Shown here: positions 1 to 10,990 of the stretch, piece after piece | Position numbering within the stretch: position 1 is the stretch's first letter | Layout of the letters: every line of letters begins with the position of its first letter | Origin: Perkinsus chesapeaki | Taxonomy: Eukaryota > Perkinsozoa > Perkinsida > Perkinsidae | DNA: 27,596 nucleotides | Reading direction: 5' to 3' | NCBI GenBank assembly: GCA_013115145.1 | Contig: JAAPAO010000492.1 | Location: 1-27,596 of the forward strand | The notes under the pieces: generated by a model | The model's input: only the letters and a program-made list of their open reading frames with translations | Told to the model about the DNA's origin: nothing | Databases searched by the model: none | Position numbers and translations under genes: made by a program

Positions 1-1394
1 GCTATGCACAACGCTAAGCACGAAAGGCGCACAATTGCGCTGTCTACTATAGGTATCTCGCTAGGGCACTACATTACCCTCATCACTCCGTGGTAGAATG
101 TTGAGATTATAACCCTATCTGATACGTATTAACTTTATTTTCGCCTAGCTGGTTATCTACTTTCTATTACACAGCTATTGTAATTTGGACCGTTTTACCA
201 CCGGTTGTCGAGGGACGAGGTACCCACATGGTTTCGGTAGGAGAGACCTTTGCGAGGATGCGGTTAATCTGCGCTAGCCAGGAGCTACATAGTTAATAAT
301 AAGAAACACACGGTGTTCTTTATTTCATAACTAAGTGTGTGCCGCACAGGAAACAATATACATTTTTGCACGCGTGTGCACGAACTCCGCATAAACCGAT
401 CCTTCGAAGTTCGAAGTCGCATATTTCGTGCCAGGGATGTTATACAAGCCACGTTCTGCAGCCGAATTGAACGCTCAGGGCCAGCGTAAAATTACAAATA
501 CACAGGATGATACTTTGGTGTCGCAATTGTAAAGCGAACTAGCGATACGCCGTAGCGGTTACATTACTCGAGCAGGCCCTGCTCAGCCGTGATGAGCCTC
601 AGCCCCTCGCTTGCCCCAGTGAACAGATGACACCGTCATCATGACAAGTAACACGTCACACATCGTCGCAATTGTTATACCGAAACCGATGCTTGCCATC
701 ACCACATTAACTCCAACTGTAAACAGCCCGGGTGATTCAGATGATTATGACATCGTTCAGATTATCTCGAGGTATATCAAACGTATATACACGCGATGTA
801 GTACGCTTTGAAATGCGTGAGTTATACCATTTCTAACCCAAACAAGGCAGACATGTCAGACAACCTAATAGTATAATAGTAGCCATTAGAGGCCTCTTGG
901 CCTAAGGTTCCTGGAGGATAAAGTCCTGATCAGGAACTTACAAGATGTTTATGTAGCCTGTTCTGCCACGACCGGTCTATTGGGCCGCCAAATTAGCCAT
1001 TCAGTGATAAGAATGTATATAGAATGATCCAGACTACAGAGAATCCTAAGGGTCGACTGAGGGCAAAATCTGGCATGGTTGGGGTCTGATGACACTGAGC
1101 TCGGGCTACTAAAGAAGAAGCTATGTGGTAGTAGAAGTCACAAGTTCACATTTGTGGTTGTGACTCACAACCACAAATGGGCGCTGCTTCATGCTCAGTC
1201 ATTTGTGAGGAACTTCTGATTTCATCACCACTACGTAGCGGAGGTGTTGCCTAATCAAGAATACCGAAGTAGGCAAATGTTGCAAAATAGACGTGTACAG
1301 CAACAGAGTCAACATTAAATGTATCTATAATCTCTCGTATCTATAATGTGAAGAAGCATTCGTTATGGAGGCATGTATTCGAAGACAGATTCCT
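1..1394. other. Stretch without a recognised gene
   Basis: I see no convincing coding segment on either strand. Base composition is mixed and AT-rich in places. The stretch holds a perfect hairpin at 1149-1179, a quasi-palindrome near 921-939 (core TCCTGATCAGGA) and one copy of the ATGACACCGTCA motif at 627-638. It lies downstream of the helical-repeat gene that ends at 1395, so it may contain that gene's 3' flank. Confidence 0.5.
1149..1179. repeat. Perfect 15-bp inverted repeat, 1-nt spacer
   Basis: Arms 1149-1163 (CATTTGTGGTTGTGA) and 1165-1179 (TCACAACCACAAATG) are exact reverse complements around a single C. The motif TCACAA recurs just outside at 1138-1147, and CATTTGTGAG occurs at about 1199, which suggests a nested palindrome. 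It is a cruciform or hairpin candidate; function unknown. Confidence 0.85.
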
Positions 1395-4300
1395 CTATAT
1401 GAGTGAGATGATGGTGCGGACGAAGCTCCTAGTCAAGGATTCTTTGACGTCTCCTTCGGCACGAGGTCGATCAATTTCTGTTAACTGAGTTGACGGAATT
1501 CAGGGTGCCCAGGAGGTACTTTTCCTTCCAGACTTGTCAAGACTCAGGCAACACTGTCGTGCGAGAGGTTTCCAGGTTCGCGCTTCATTCGAGCTCGTTA
1601 TGTAATTGACGAAAATCCTACTAGGAACGAGACTCCGATCATTTTACCGAAACGGTTACACCGGAAACGATCGCGCCGTCATGAAGTGAGATTAATGAAT
1701 CGAGTCTTTGCTGCTGGAGAAAGTCTCCCAATTGCCTCTGAGTTAGCCGTAGCTCCTGTCGAGTCCAGTAGTAAACGGACCTAGAGAAGACGAACGGTGG
1801 ATCATATCTCAGCAGCACATACCACTTCATCAATTTCAGCAGTTGTATCGGAGCTCAAAGCGCCAATAACCCTGGCAACCGCGTTTGCAAGTATAACTGA
1901 TTGGCGACACTCACACCTGAAAGCAATCATAAGGAGTCATGTGAATCAACATCCCACCTATCTTGGGAACCCCGAAAGAGTCGTGTTACCGTAAGCCACC
2001 ACTGGTCGTCACCAACTCTGAAATGACCTGCACCGAACCTGCCGTGAAGCGCTGTATTAGTAAAATAAAAGGAAGACATACACAGCAAGGCTGGCCTCGT
2101 GTAAGGTTAGACATCCTTCTGAGGCAGCTCGGGATACAAGTGGCAGAATGTGCTGTATGAGGTCATCAGCATGCATGTGAGCTTTCGCCCACGAGTATCT
2201 AATTGGCAGACCTATTTGAATCACTTTAATCTTCCCCAGTGCGTTGCCAACCTAAAGATATTCCTTAGTGCAGAAATTTACGAAATTACGTCGCACGTAT
2301 TTTCGTCGGATGACTATGGAGGCGCCGAAGAAGGAGTCGATGCTCACAGAATCATCGATGCTTCCCGAGAAGTGATGGCAGCAGCCGTACCGCGATGTCG
2401 CTCAGCGTGAATTAGGCGGATGAGGACGGATTCACCAAAGGCTGCGAAAATCTGCATAGAGCACATGTCGGGACGCAGCAGTCTCAGCTCACTTCGGCGT
2501 CTCGGATGCCAAGTGACGCCATTGCATGGCCACATGCCACTAATGAGTGCATTTCCCCATCAGTCTGATCGGGATTTCTATACCGCCTGCCAGTCGCCAA
2601 ATGCATAGCCTGAGACACCACAGGTGATGAGCGTTGCAACGGTATGCTCTGACGTTCCTCTGGAGAGCCGGAAGCAGTGTGTCATCCAAAAGTTTCTGTC
2701 TATGTCGGGACATTATATGATCGGGAAGACGGCTAACGCTGGAGAGCAGCAGTGATACTAGTTTGAAGGCCGCCTGAAACCGCCAAGGATTCGCCAGTAC
2801 CATTGGACAAGCCGTACGTGTCTCGTAATATACGTGTTCAGTTGGCCGCCGCACTCAGTGAGGCCGGCGAGGATCATCTCTAGCATATCCCCGATGGCGC
2901 GCACGGCCGTCTCGGCTCCTGGGCCGGATCGACTCAGCTCCTCGTGAACCCGTGTAGCCCCGGAGAGAATCTATCTATCGGTGACCTCGTTAACGTTCTG
3001 CATCAGCCTTACAAGTGCAGTCCCTTGTGGCGTGGTGGTTCCGATGACATCTGAATCTGAACTCAGAGCTTCAACTCACCCACTAGGAGAACCAGCCGTT
3101 ACCGGTTAATCGCGTGCACAGCTGCACAACAGCAGCCCATGCTTGAGGGGTTGCGAGAGGCACATCCTTGGCGAGACTATTGAAGAGGATTGAGACTCCT
3201 TGGCTCGTCAGTGATGACGCTATATCGGCCTGAGTCCTTCTCATAGGGAACATTTACAAGTAGCACTTACGCAACGCTCGAGTGCGGCTAATTGCATCGC
3301 TTGCATCTCCTCATTGGTAGCGTCGATACCGAACACTCCGGGTCCCACCATAACCAGCTGCTGGGCGTTGATCTCAGGCAATAGCTGACGAAGTCGACCA
3401 GAAATAACCTATTAAAAGTCACCTTGGCCTTGCCGAGTAGCGAACCTCTACCGGGCATTGCGAAAGCTCCACACCGAATTTGGTGACGCCGTGCACAATC
3501 AGTGCTATGTTCTGGGCATTGTAATCCTCGCACTTCATAGGGCCACCCTCTAGGTGACGCGATATCAGCTTCCTGACCTAAAGTGACAAAATCTGCGGAG
3601 AAGTCGGTATGAAGGAAATTACGAAAAGCAAGCACTGTCCCTCGGCATCTCGGCCTTCGCTCATTCGCCTTTGAAGGGCATTAATAACGAGAGCGACGTC
3701 TCTGGGGACCATACGTGAGCACACAATCGCACCTCTACCTGAGGGTGAGGGGTTATTGGAGATTAAGGCTGAGTTCAGGAAATAAAGGGTTAAGTGGCAA
3801 CGCTACTCGACAAGGGATGGTTGGTTATCAAGCGACATGGTACTATTCGACTTGGATCACCTAGTAATTTCCTCCAAGTAACGTCATCATGGGGACCATA
3901 TCGACTACATCTATACATCATAAAGGACAGGGTAGCTGAAGAGAAGAAATGAATCATAGCTTCAAGCGAGCCTGTTGCTACTATGAGATGCCACCGGTAT
4001 TCCAGCCAAGGTCTCGTTCCCTACTGGTGGCAGTTCAGAAATATTCCGCGCGGCAGTTTGGGCCGTCTGACGGAGAGCAAGAGCACGTCGCATTGCTAAG
4101 TCAACTACTTCAGGAGCCCTTTCTGTAACAACCATGACATGCTTTCATCCCTCGAAATTCACCATAGTGATATTCCTGCCCGTCCGGGCCGTAGTGTACG
4201 CTTTACTCTCCCAACAGCTCCTATCGAATTGATTCGAAAATTCAGGGACAGTTTTTGTGTTAATAAAGTAATACCGTATTATATCCCCAAGCTCATACCA

Positions 4301-4442
4301 ATAGGTGAGTGTTCGGATTAGCTACAGTAGCATTGTTATCTATTACTACTGTGCGTCTAAGGCCCCACTCTAGTTTGATGATGTATATGTCAGATATTAA
4401 AATTTTAGCGACTTACCCAACAAGAGCGACCGCACTGTGCAT
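1395..4442 (-). CDS. Helical-repeat protein, heptatricopeptide (HPR)/RAP-like, multi-exon
   Basis: Many short minus-strand coding segments join through small GT-AG introns. In order, they include residues starting MVVTERAPEVVDLAMRR (ATG at 4135), DVALVINALQRRMSEG (about 3695), YNAQNIALIVHGVTKFGVEL (about 3515), LRQLLPEINAQQLVMVGPG (about 3385), SQGVSILFNSLAKDV (about 3195), AVRAIGDMLEMILAGL (about 2905), FKLVSLLLSSVSRLP (about 2765), SVILANAVARVIGALSS (about 1895) and VRLLLDSTGATANSEA (about 1758). Phase-consistent introns include 42 nt before ATT CTC TCC at about 2968 and 44 nt before the 2780 exon. The repeated pattern of AQ, a helix, a small-residue turn and a second helix resembles heptatricopeptide/RAP organellar RNA-binding proteins known from alveolates (family knowledge). 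A karyopherin/HEAT protein is the alternative. Start uncertain: a short ATG exon at 4442 ends in a strong GTAAGT donor. The last stop seen is at 1395-1397. Confidence 0.6.
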
Positions 4443-5096
4443 ATTGATCGAGCGAGTCAAATTATTATCAAACCTTATCATTCAAATAGTAGCAACAATC
4501 ACAACACCGACATCCAACGCTACTCGCACTGGAAATTTCGGTCCTTCAGGTCCTACCAGTTATCACCACCAACACACTCCGAACTACTTCCAGTACGCTA
4601 CAGAGCAGCTATGAAAATTCACTCAGCAAACGTATGGTAGATTTAATGTACATAAAATTTTCGATTTTCAGCATGACACCGTCATAATGCCGGTTTTTAG
4701 CCACTTGTCATTTTGTACTCTGACAAACTAAAATTCTATTTTTCTGTTTCGGCCTGAAATATTCCACCAGCACAATTGATTCGTCCCAACATTCCTTTCG
4801 GAACCGACAAACTCGATGGAACTGGAACACAAGCCGTTTGAACTTCACAATTATCTCCTCCCGACAAATGTCACCAACTTTTAGTCAACTACTACTGCCA
4901 CAGAAATGCCCATGTGGACAAGTAACAGGATAGCGTCTTATCATAATAACAACAACAATTATTATCATCGTCAAATCTACACCCTCATTCTTATCATCAA
5001 TTTTACTAGACGTTAAAAGGCGCTTCTCAGAGCCCTCAGCAACAGCAGCAACTCATCAACGTTGAGCCTGAGAGATAGATTCCTCATTATAAAATA
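4443..5096. other. Intergenic, AT-rich
   Basis: It lies between two minus-strand genes. No coding segment is convincing, although a short minus-strand run near 4520-4560 reads open and could be an upstream exon of the helical-repeat gene. It contains runs such as ACAACAACAATTATTATC near 4960 and a copy of ATGACACCGTCA at 4673-4684. Confidence 0.45.
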
Positions 5097-8000
5097 TCAT
5101 CTAAAAATCACCTCGGATGCAACAGCTTCTGTGCTCGGCGGTGGCGTCCACTTGATGTTACCAAATGACGCAGGGCCGCCGGCCGAGGCCCCCATGTAGG
5201 CGCCTTTTCCTGCTCCACGGCCGCCTTTGTAGCCACCATAATAATAACCTGTCGGCTGAAATCCAGGTTTATAATATCCTTGGGAATAGCCAGCTGCAGC
5301 ACTGCCACCCCAGGAAGGCGAAAACGAGCCGCCATAATACCTAAAACCACAGCTGTGGGAATCGAACTTGCGTGGGTTCTGGCCTACCCAGAAGCCATTG
5401 CACCCTTCCCTTTCCCCTTGCCCTTGCCTTTGCCGCCCTTTCCACCGTACATAGCACCCGATGTCGGTGAATCGCTATACCGTACCTGAAACGATCGTCA
5501 CGCGCCACAAAAATAGCTCGGTATCTACCTTATCGGGTCCCTTCTCAAAGTATCTAACACCCCCTGACGCCTCGGCTGTCAGAGTCACCCAGCCGAGCGG
5601 TGCCGGGAAACTGGGATGGGAGGGATGACGGACTTGAATGCGAACCGTCCCGCTCTGGAGAACCTAAGATACGCGATTGCGGAGAGGTACCCCTCAATCT
5701 TGGAGACTCGCGAGACATTTCGGTAGAACGCACCCACTAAAGCTTCTACATTCGATCGTTCGCATGATCCTACCCGCCGCTCTATGGGTCTGCAGAAGTC
5801 TGAACAGCTCAGATTCCCGGCCTGGACACAAATGCGGCCGCACTCGCATTAAAAACATGCCAATTTTACATCGAATTTGCTATACTACCACCGTGTGGAT
5901 TGATATCACCCTAGGAAGCGTACGAGAGAGTCACTGCCCACCACCGATTACTTCATCGTTCGCCGAAGCATGCTACTATTAGCGAAGGAAATGACCGCGC
6001 GCCTCATAATAGTCAAAGAGCAACTAATTCACTTGGGTAATCAATGGCGCGTGATAAAAACTGACACCCGAATATACATTCTTACTATCCGTTGGCCGCA
6101 TTGCTCCACTATTTCGCCATTGGTGATAGAAGCCACGGGCGCGGAATCTGGCTCGCAGGTGGCTCGAACAAGCGCGTCGTCCCGAACAGCCCTCCACTTG
6201 AAGCCATCCTCATTCCCTAACATCTCATGCTCTCCCCACCACAGCGTTATCCTTACTTTGTGGTGTCGTTGCTGGAGGAGCGGTATAGGAAGTCTGCCTC
6301 GGTTGCGGCTGCGTTGGCGGCGGCAAAGGCGGCGGTGGCGGCTGTGACGCCGTTGTCTTGGCCGCGTCACGGCCCGTATGTGCCACGTAACTGTAGCACG
6401 TCCGCAGCATGCCTTCAATAATTTCTCCTTACCCGCCTCCGAGTTGCTGCTCCACAGGCGGCAATCCCCCGACGCTGGCTCGAGTCGGTCGTCTCAATGG
6501 TGGCTGATAGATTGGAGGAGGGGGCGACCTCACCAATGGAGCCAGAGTGCCCAAATCAGAAAGCTCGTTAGTGGAGGACGAACGTCTAAAAAAGCTGACA
6601 ACTTCAGAAGAGTATGATAGCTGGAGTGAATATTCCCCCAAAAATGTGTTTTTTTGAATAACCCTCTCAGGAGGGCGAATATTTCGACGACACACGCGTA
6701 GCTCGAAAGCCCTCGAGAGTGACTTTTTTAACGGTATACGGCCCATGGTGATATGGTCCCATGGTCCCATCAAAGAAGCACATTTTTTGGGGACACCCTG
6801 TAGGAGATATTATATCTCCCGTCTCTCCGGAGCCCCCTGCAGAGTAAAGTAGCCGGAATGAGTCACGCGCCTCAAAAAGCACCCTGTACTTATCCAACCT
6901 TCTCCGGAGGGCCACCAAAAAATTTTCCGAAAAAAAGAAAATTTCCCGGAAAAAACAAAGGTTTCCGTAAATTTTCTGCCAAACTCACGTTGTAGGCTCG
7001 CCAAGGGATCTCCTCACCACCGCCACCGCTCTCTGATTCAGCTCCTTGCGACCGACCAGCCGTACGTGGTGTCTCGAAGAGTCCTCGGGGGGTGCCAACC
7101 TAACCTCATCAGCCTGCTTCACGATGGCTCTCATCTCCCGACGACTAAATATACAAATGCCGGGGATCGAACCTGGGTCAAAGGCTTACGCGATCTTATT
7201 CCCCCCTGTTGGACCATCAGTCCCCTCTTCAGCTCCCCTCTTCTTTCCCGACCCACCCGGAGCGACTCCAACACCACCAGAAGGTGATGTGCCATTAGCC
7301 GTCGCTCCCGATGAGCTGCTTGCGGGCGGCTGCCCAGTGGCAGCCCTCAACGCCTTCGAGAAGAGCCCTCCTCCTGAAATCATCACCCATCCCACCCCGA
7401 AGCCCCTCTCCAACCAGTGGCTATCATGAAGGAATAACTCCTTCGAGACCTATACGCTGTAGGCCATGTCAATGATAGTATCGGCAGCGGTGGCAATGAG
7501 AAGATGGGGAATTCTCTTGCGCCCTCCGATTTTCCCCCAGCGATGCTCTCAAATTCGATGGAATCGTCGGCGAGGCGCCGAGAAAATTGTCGAATCAAAT
7601 TTCGAGGAGATTCGCCCTGATCGACAATGCCTTCCACCATCCATCTCACCTCTTGGCGGAGCCACTGCTTTCTTAGCCTTCTTCTCTGGCCGCGCCAAAT
7701 CATGCGCGTCACAAAATTTGATCAGCCAATCAACCTACGGAGAATCTTTCCGAATCCCTGAGCAAGCCAGCTCCTACAAAGTCCTCCGCGTCCTTTTGTA
7801 AAAACTGTTCCATTTCCCGTATCATATCAGCTACTGTGGCTTGAGTCTGCAGCACACAAGCTGCGTATCTGACGACCTCTGATGAATCTTCCTCGCGTCA
7901 ACCCATCGGTTAGAGGATCCATCGAGCCCAACTTAATGATCAATCAATCGTAATGAAAATGGTTCCTATCGGCACTAATTTCCGTGCCCTCCGTAAACGT

Positions 8001-8397
8001 TTAGATTGTGTGATCTAGAATCTTCTAGATCGCCGCGTCAGAGCTCCTGTTTCGACTCCCACTCGCCCAGATATGAATCATAAGGTGCACCAAAAGACAC
8101 CCAAATTTTACCAAGATCCATTTCAGTAAAGTGCCCCTCGAATTTCGTTGATGTCTGGATTAACACACTCCTCCCCCTTATCCTCGACATTACTCAGCTA
8201 GAGTAGCGCGGTGCTCTTTAGAGACCATCCCTTCTCCATAGTTCTTCAGCTGCCCCATCACAGCTTCCTGGACCTTAGCCTCTTGCTCAGGCGTCAAAGC
8301 CGTTGGCGACGAGGCCGCCGCCGGCGGCGCCGCTCGAGCCGACGGCGAATTCGTTGGAGACCCTCGAGGACTCTCGCTGATCGCCGGCTGTTGCATG
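5097..8397 (-). CDS. Unknown protein: Pro-rich linker, SH3-like segment, Gly/Lys/Tyr-rich tail
   Basis: The 3' part is resolved and in frame: exons 7738-7739 region, 7685-7374, 7373-7190, 7144-6989, 6585-6433, 6390-6257, 6216-6086, 5654-5529, 5485-5388 and 5340-5097. Introns are 53, 41, 45, 403, 42, 40, 431, 43 and 47 nt. Order along the protein: an acidic helical part (QTQATVADMIREMEQFL), a Gly/Ser-rich stretch, a polyproline stretch (PPPPPLPPPTQPQP), a WRAVR...GEIVEQCGQR...LGWVTLTAEASGG segment resembling beta-barrel SH3-like repeats (inference), a (GK)n run, and a YYGGS/GYYYGGYKGGRG tail typical of RNA-binding low-complexity regions. The proposed start at 8397 (ATG after a TTTTATTTGCAG acceptor, possibly a trans-splice site) leads into a 68-codon segment ending in TAA at 8190-8192; how it joins the rest is unresolved, so 7870-8397 may be a separate gene. 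I do not recognise the family. Confidence 0.6.
5341..5387 (-). other. 47-nt intron carrying a tRNA T-arm/B-box
   Basis: The intron begins GTAGGCC and ends TTTTAG. Its middle reads AAGTTCGATTCCC, matching the RNA polymerase III B-box consensus GGTTCGANTCC in 9 of 11 positions. Removing it joins ATG GCT TCT GG to G TAT TAT GGC in frame. It is sense to the host gene. Confidence 0.75.
6586..6988 (-). other. 403-nt intron holding a possible MITE and TTTTCCG-rich sequence
   Basis: Donor GTGAGTTTGG at 6988 and acceptor TTTTTTAG ending at 6586 join CCT ACA AC to A CGT TCG in frame. Near 6630-6652 the plus strand reads CCCCCAAAAATGTG, and near 6776-6799 CACATTTTTTGGGGACACC, an imperfect terminal inverted repeat about 165 bp apart. 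The second end followed by CTGTA resembles the CAGGGTGTCCC type of Tc1/mariner ends. At 6803-6819 is an 8-bp-arm palindrome (GGAGATAT/ATATCTCC), and at 6915-6975 several ATTTTCCG/TTTCCGTAA units. Confidence 0.5.
7145..7189 (-). other. 45-nt intron carrying a tRNA T-arm/B-box
   Basis: It begins GTAAGCC and ends TATTTAG. The centre reads CCAGGTTCGATCCCCGG; the B-box GGTTCGATCCC matches consensus and the T-stem pairs at 4 of 5 positions. Splicing joins AAT AAG ATC GC to T CGT CGG GAG and keeps the frame open. It is sense to the host gene. Confidence 0.8.
8012..8031. repeat. Perfect 9-bp inverted repeat
   Basis: GATCTAGAA (8012-8020) and TTCTAGATC (8023-8031) are exact reverse complements around TC. 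The site lies in the poorly resolved 5' part of the 5-8 kb gene. Confidence 0.7.
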
Positions 8398-8611
8398 GCT
8401 GCAAATAAAAGCTGAACGGGAAAGGTCATTTTAGAATGCATCCCAGCAGCCTTCTAGGAGTGGGTCTTCCGACATCTCCGACGATCTTCGACACCTAGTT
8501 GTGTTAACCAAATAGTAGATATTATTCGTTGAAACCTCTGTTCCGTGTAGCCAGCCTCGAGGACTGACTTCTCATAGAGGGAAAAACAACGATGACCACT
8601 GATGACCTGTG

Positions 8612-9157
8612 ATGACCAGTGCAGACGGACGTGTTGTCCTAGGGGCGCACCAAGCATCATTATACAAAGAGAGTTTAAGGAGCCCTGCGAGAGGGAGCCA
8701 GACGCAAGGCACCGCTCGAGAAATGCCAGAATCGTTAGAAAATACTACAAGTCGCTCGGACAGCAGCAGCAGCAGCACCAAGCATCGGCGGACGCAAGGT
8801 AGAACGCAGTCTCAGCCAGGCGAAACGTCACTTGAGAAAACCGAGGAAGCTTCACGCGCCTCGAAATTCATCTTGCAACGAGCCACAAGGCGTTGACAGA
8901 GCCCTTGTTAAATGCCAACTGTGGATCACCGAAAAGATCTTCGTACACATCGGTGCACTCTTCAACTCGTGACTAGAACTCTTAATAGAGCAACTCCGCC
9001 GCTGCCGCCACCGACAGTCGGCGAATGTGCTGTATACGGGAGCTCACCATCCCTTTCAGAATTAGCACCAGAAATGATACAAGACTACCGGCGAGGCAAA
9101 AACACGGGCCAAGGTGATGACGAAACAGTGCCTTTCAGCAGCGGACTCCCGCTGTAG
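8612..9157 (+). CDS. Doubtful plus-strand coding segments, Ser/Thr-rich
   Basis: From ATG 8612 a frame runs open to TGA at 8896 and encodes a charged Ser/Thr-rich stretch with a run of five Ser (about 8762-8776). A second open segment ends at TAG 9157 and includes SELAPEMIQDYRRGK after a TTTCAG acceptor near 9058. Competing minus-strand readings look equally codon-like here (for example VLEAGYTEQRFQRIIS ending at 8454), so strand and gene structure are unsettled. No family recognised. Confidence 0.25.
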
Positions 9158-9778
9158 CAAATGTAAAAGTACAAAGCTGAGCGACAACCACTCCGGTCCC
9201 GATCGCCCTGAGGACCCTTGGGGCGTCGAACGAAGCCACTGCCGATGATGGTGCCACCAGTCGAGCGGATACTTGATTTTTAGGTATAAAAAGGTTACTA
9301 TTATATATCCCCATCGGACAGTAGTTAGATCTGCCAGTCACGACAGCGCTCTGAACGAGCAACGAGGAGGAGGGCCACCGATGTTTAAGCAACATCGGCG
9401 GAGCCCGTCCGACCGATACGGGGGGGGAGAGAAAGATATATACTATGCCACCTGGGCGGCCACTAATGCACGTTATCAATCGCATACAAGAATAAATTAT
9501 GAAATACAAGATAGTTAATCTTCCTTTCGGATCACCATCCCTGTTTACTTTTACGGTTTATGTCCTAATGATGACATCTCATCTCTCAAAGATTCTCTTT
9601 TACCTAGCCTTGAGGATGATAGGCGTTCGACACCTACCGCATTGCCTCAGTGTCCCAGCAGGCACGAAGGACGCCTAAGACACGACGCTGCGTAAGAGAC
9701 TTCCGCTACAAAGCCCTACCGTCAGCCCCAAAACCATCGGCCCCACCTTCGGATCTACCCCTAATACATCTACGAGAG
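9158..9778. other. Unresolved stretch
   Basis: Both strands contain short open runs (minus: a frame with AIGTGVVVAQLCTFTF near 9160-9210) but I could not build a consistent gene model. No RNA gene or clear repeat seen. Confidence 0.3.
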
Positions 9779-10010
9779 TCAGCGTGGAGGAGGCACACGA
9801 AGACACTGTCGGTCGCGTAACTGTGGAAACATTAAACGGCAGGACTGAAGGCCCGTCAGACCACCAGCAGACTTCTTCATAGACTCGGACGATTTTGCCG
9901 GTCTATTGCGCTTCAACGTGAAGTCGCTTTGAGGAAGCTCATCATCCACAAGCAACCTGTTCAGCGTGTTGTTCTTCAATAGCCACTGTAGCTCTCGGCA
10001 CTAATAACAT
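9779..10010 (-). CDS. Possible small coding segment downstream of the HAD gene
   Basis: A minus-strand frame reads LLKNNTLNRLLVDDELPQSD and continues to a TGA at 9779. It is rich in Lys, Ser and Arg and has no recognised domain. It begins almost directly after the HAD stop at 10011. A 31-nt GT-AG segment starting at that stop would fuse it to the HAD protein in frame, but that is shorter than the other introns here, so a separate exon or gene is as likely. Confidence 0.35.
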
Positions 10011-10798
10011 TCATACCGCTCTCTTCTCTAATCGATCTACCAGCTCATTAGGGGTCGGTGCCACAGCGAACAAGCACGTCCTGGCCTCCATCCCACCTTG
10101 CCTCAAAGCCTGAGCGATCGCTACATCTTCGTACTGATCCCCAATGAGGACCTGTCAAAGTAATTTCGTGGCGCAGCGGTCGCAGACCAGCGGCACTGAC
10201 CACTCTTTTTGGTGTTGGTCTCAAGGTGGGGACTACTGAAAGGACCGTCGCCAACTTCGACGATACCAAGCTTTTATTTTCGGAATAATACAGTCTTCGG
10301 AATTTCCGACTGATCATCGACAGCTCCCTACAGTATCTTCAAAGATACGGTTCCGCACTGTGGAGATTTTTTATCTCCTACTCTTTAGAGTGCAATATGG
10401 TCACTTTGCAGAGGAGCGGTACGACCCTCGGCAGATATCGCTGGCAGGACTCGTGGACCCATCCCGGCGAACTGCTTGTTAATATGAACACGTAGTTTTC
10501 GGTCAACAACAACGCTCGAGACTAAATCAGACCCATAATCCCAAATGCACGCTTCGAGCTTTGATACCAAAACCTCAACAACAGTGTCCTGAAGCCTCTC
10601 GAGTGATTCTTGAAGATGAGCAGATTCCGAATCCTTATCAGCAATGAAAGTCGAGGGAAGTATGGTATCATCCCAGTCCAGGATCTAAAAGAGGTGGTCT
10701 TCAAACCCTCAGTTGGGGGCTGATTCTACTATGGCCGCTGGTCCGGCCTGCTCTGGGGCCTGAGGCGATAGCGGAGGTAGAACTCCACAAATCGTCAT
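10011..10798 (-). CDS. Small HAD-superfamily protein (DWDDT motif)
   Basis: Six exons were rebuilt: 10798-10730, 10684-10568, 10521-10405, 10357-10332, 10270-10201 and 10151-10011. They total 540 nt, 179 residues plus TGA, with every junction in frame and introns of 45, 46, 47, 61 and 49 nt. The protein shows HAD motif I as ILDWDDTILPS (two Asp plus Thr), a motif II-like strand ending in Thr/Ser (FILTSSSPGWVHESC) and a motif IV-like acidic loop (VLIGDQYEDVAIAQAL). HAD proteins with DWDDT and a following GWV segment occur in protists as predicted phosphatases or phosphotransferases (family knowledge); the substrate is unknown. A motif III lysine is not obvious. It is 192 nt from the divergently oriented plus-strand gene at 10991, so the two may share a promoter region. 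Confidence 0.75.
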
Positions 10799-10854
10799 TA
10801 AGAATAATAAAAAGGAGAAAAAGGATTGGCCGCAGAAACTGTAAAATACGTGAA

Positions 10855-10870
10855 GCGCTTCGCTCCGCCC
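10855..10870. repeat. Copy of dispersed 12-mer CTTCGCTCCGCC
   Basis: This copy (10858-10869) lies in the short region between the divergent HAD and 10991 genes. Other copies are at 19407-19418, 21157-21168 and 24735-24746. Confidence 0.7.
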
Positions 10871-10990
10871 TGAGACGCGAAAACGAGTAACACTGTGTGA
10901 CAGCATTCCTGTCGGCTTGCGTAAGAATCCATCTGGGTATCTTAGGTTGATTAGCGCAAGATACGCGCGAGGTTAGTTATTGTAAACATT

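Noticed and set aside
4309-4614. 101-codon plus-strand open frame
   Set aside because: Low-complexity Thr/Ile-rich translation in AT-rich DNA; the minus strand has better coding-like runs and a strong splice donor.
8045-8060. B-box-like GTTTCGACTCCC on the plus strand
   Set aside because: The minus strand reads as coding here (YDSYLGEWESKQEL), no A-box or stem is present, and splice ends are lacking.
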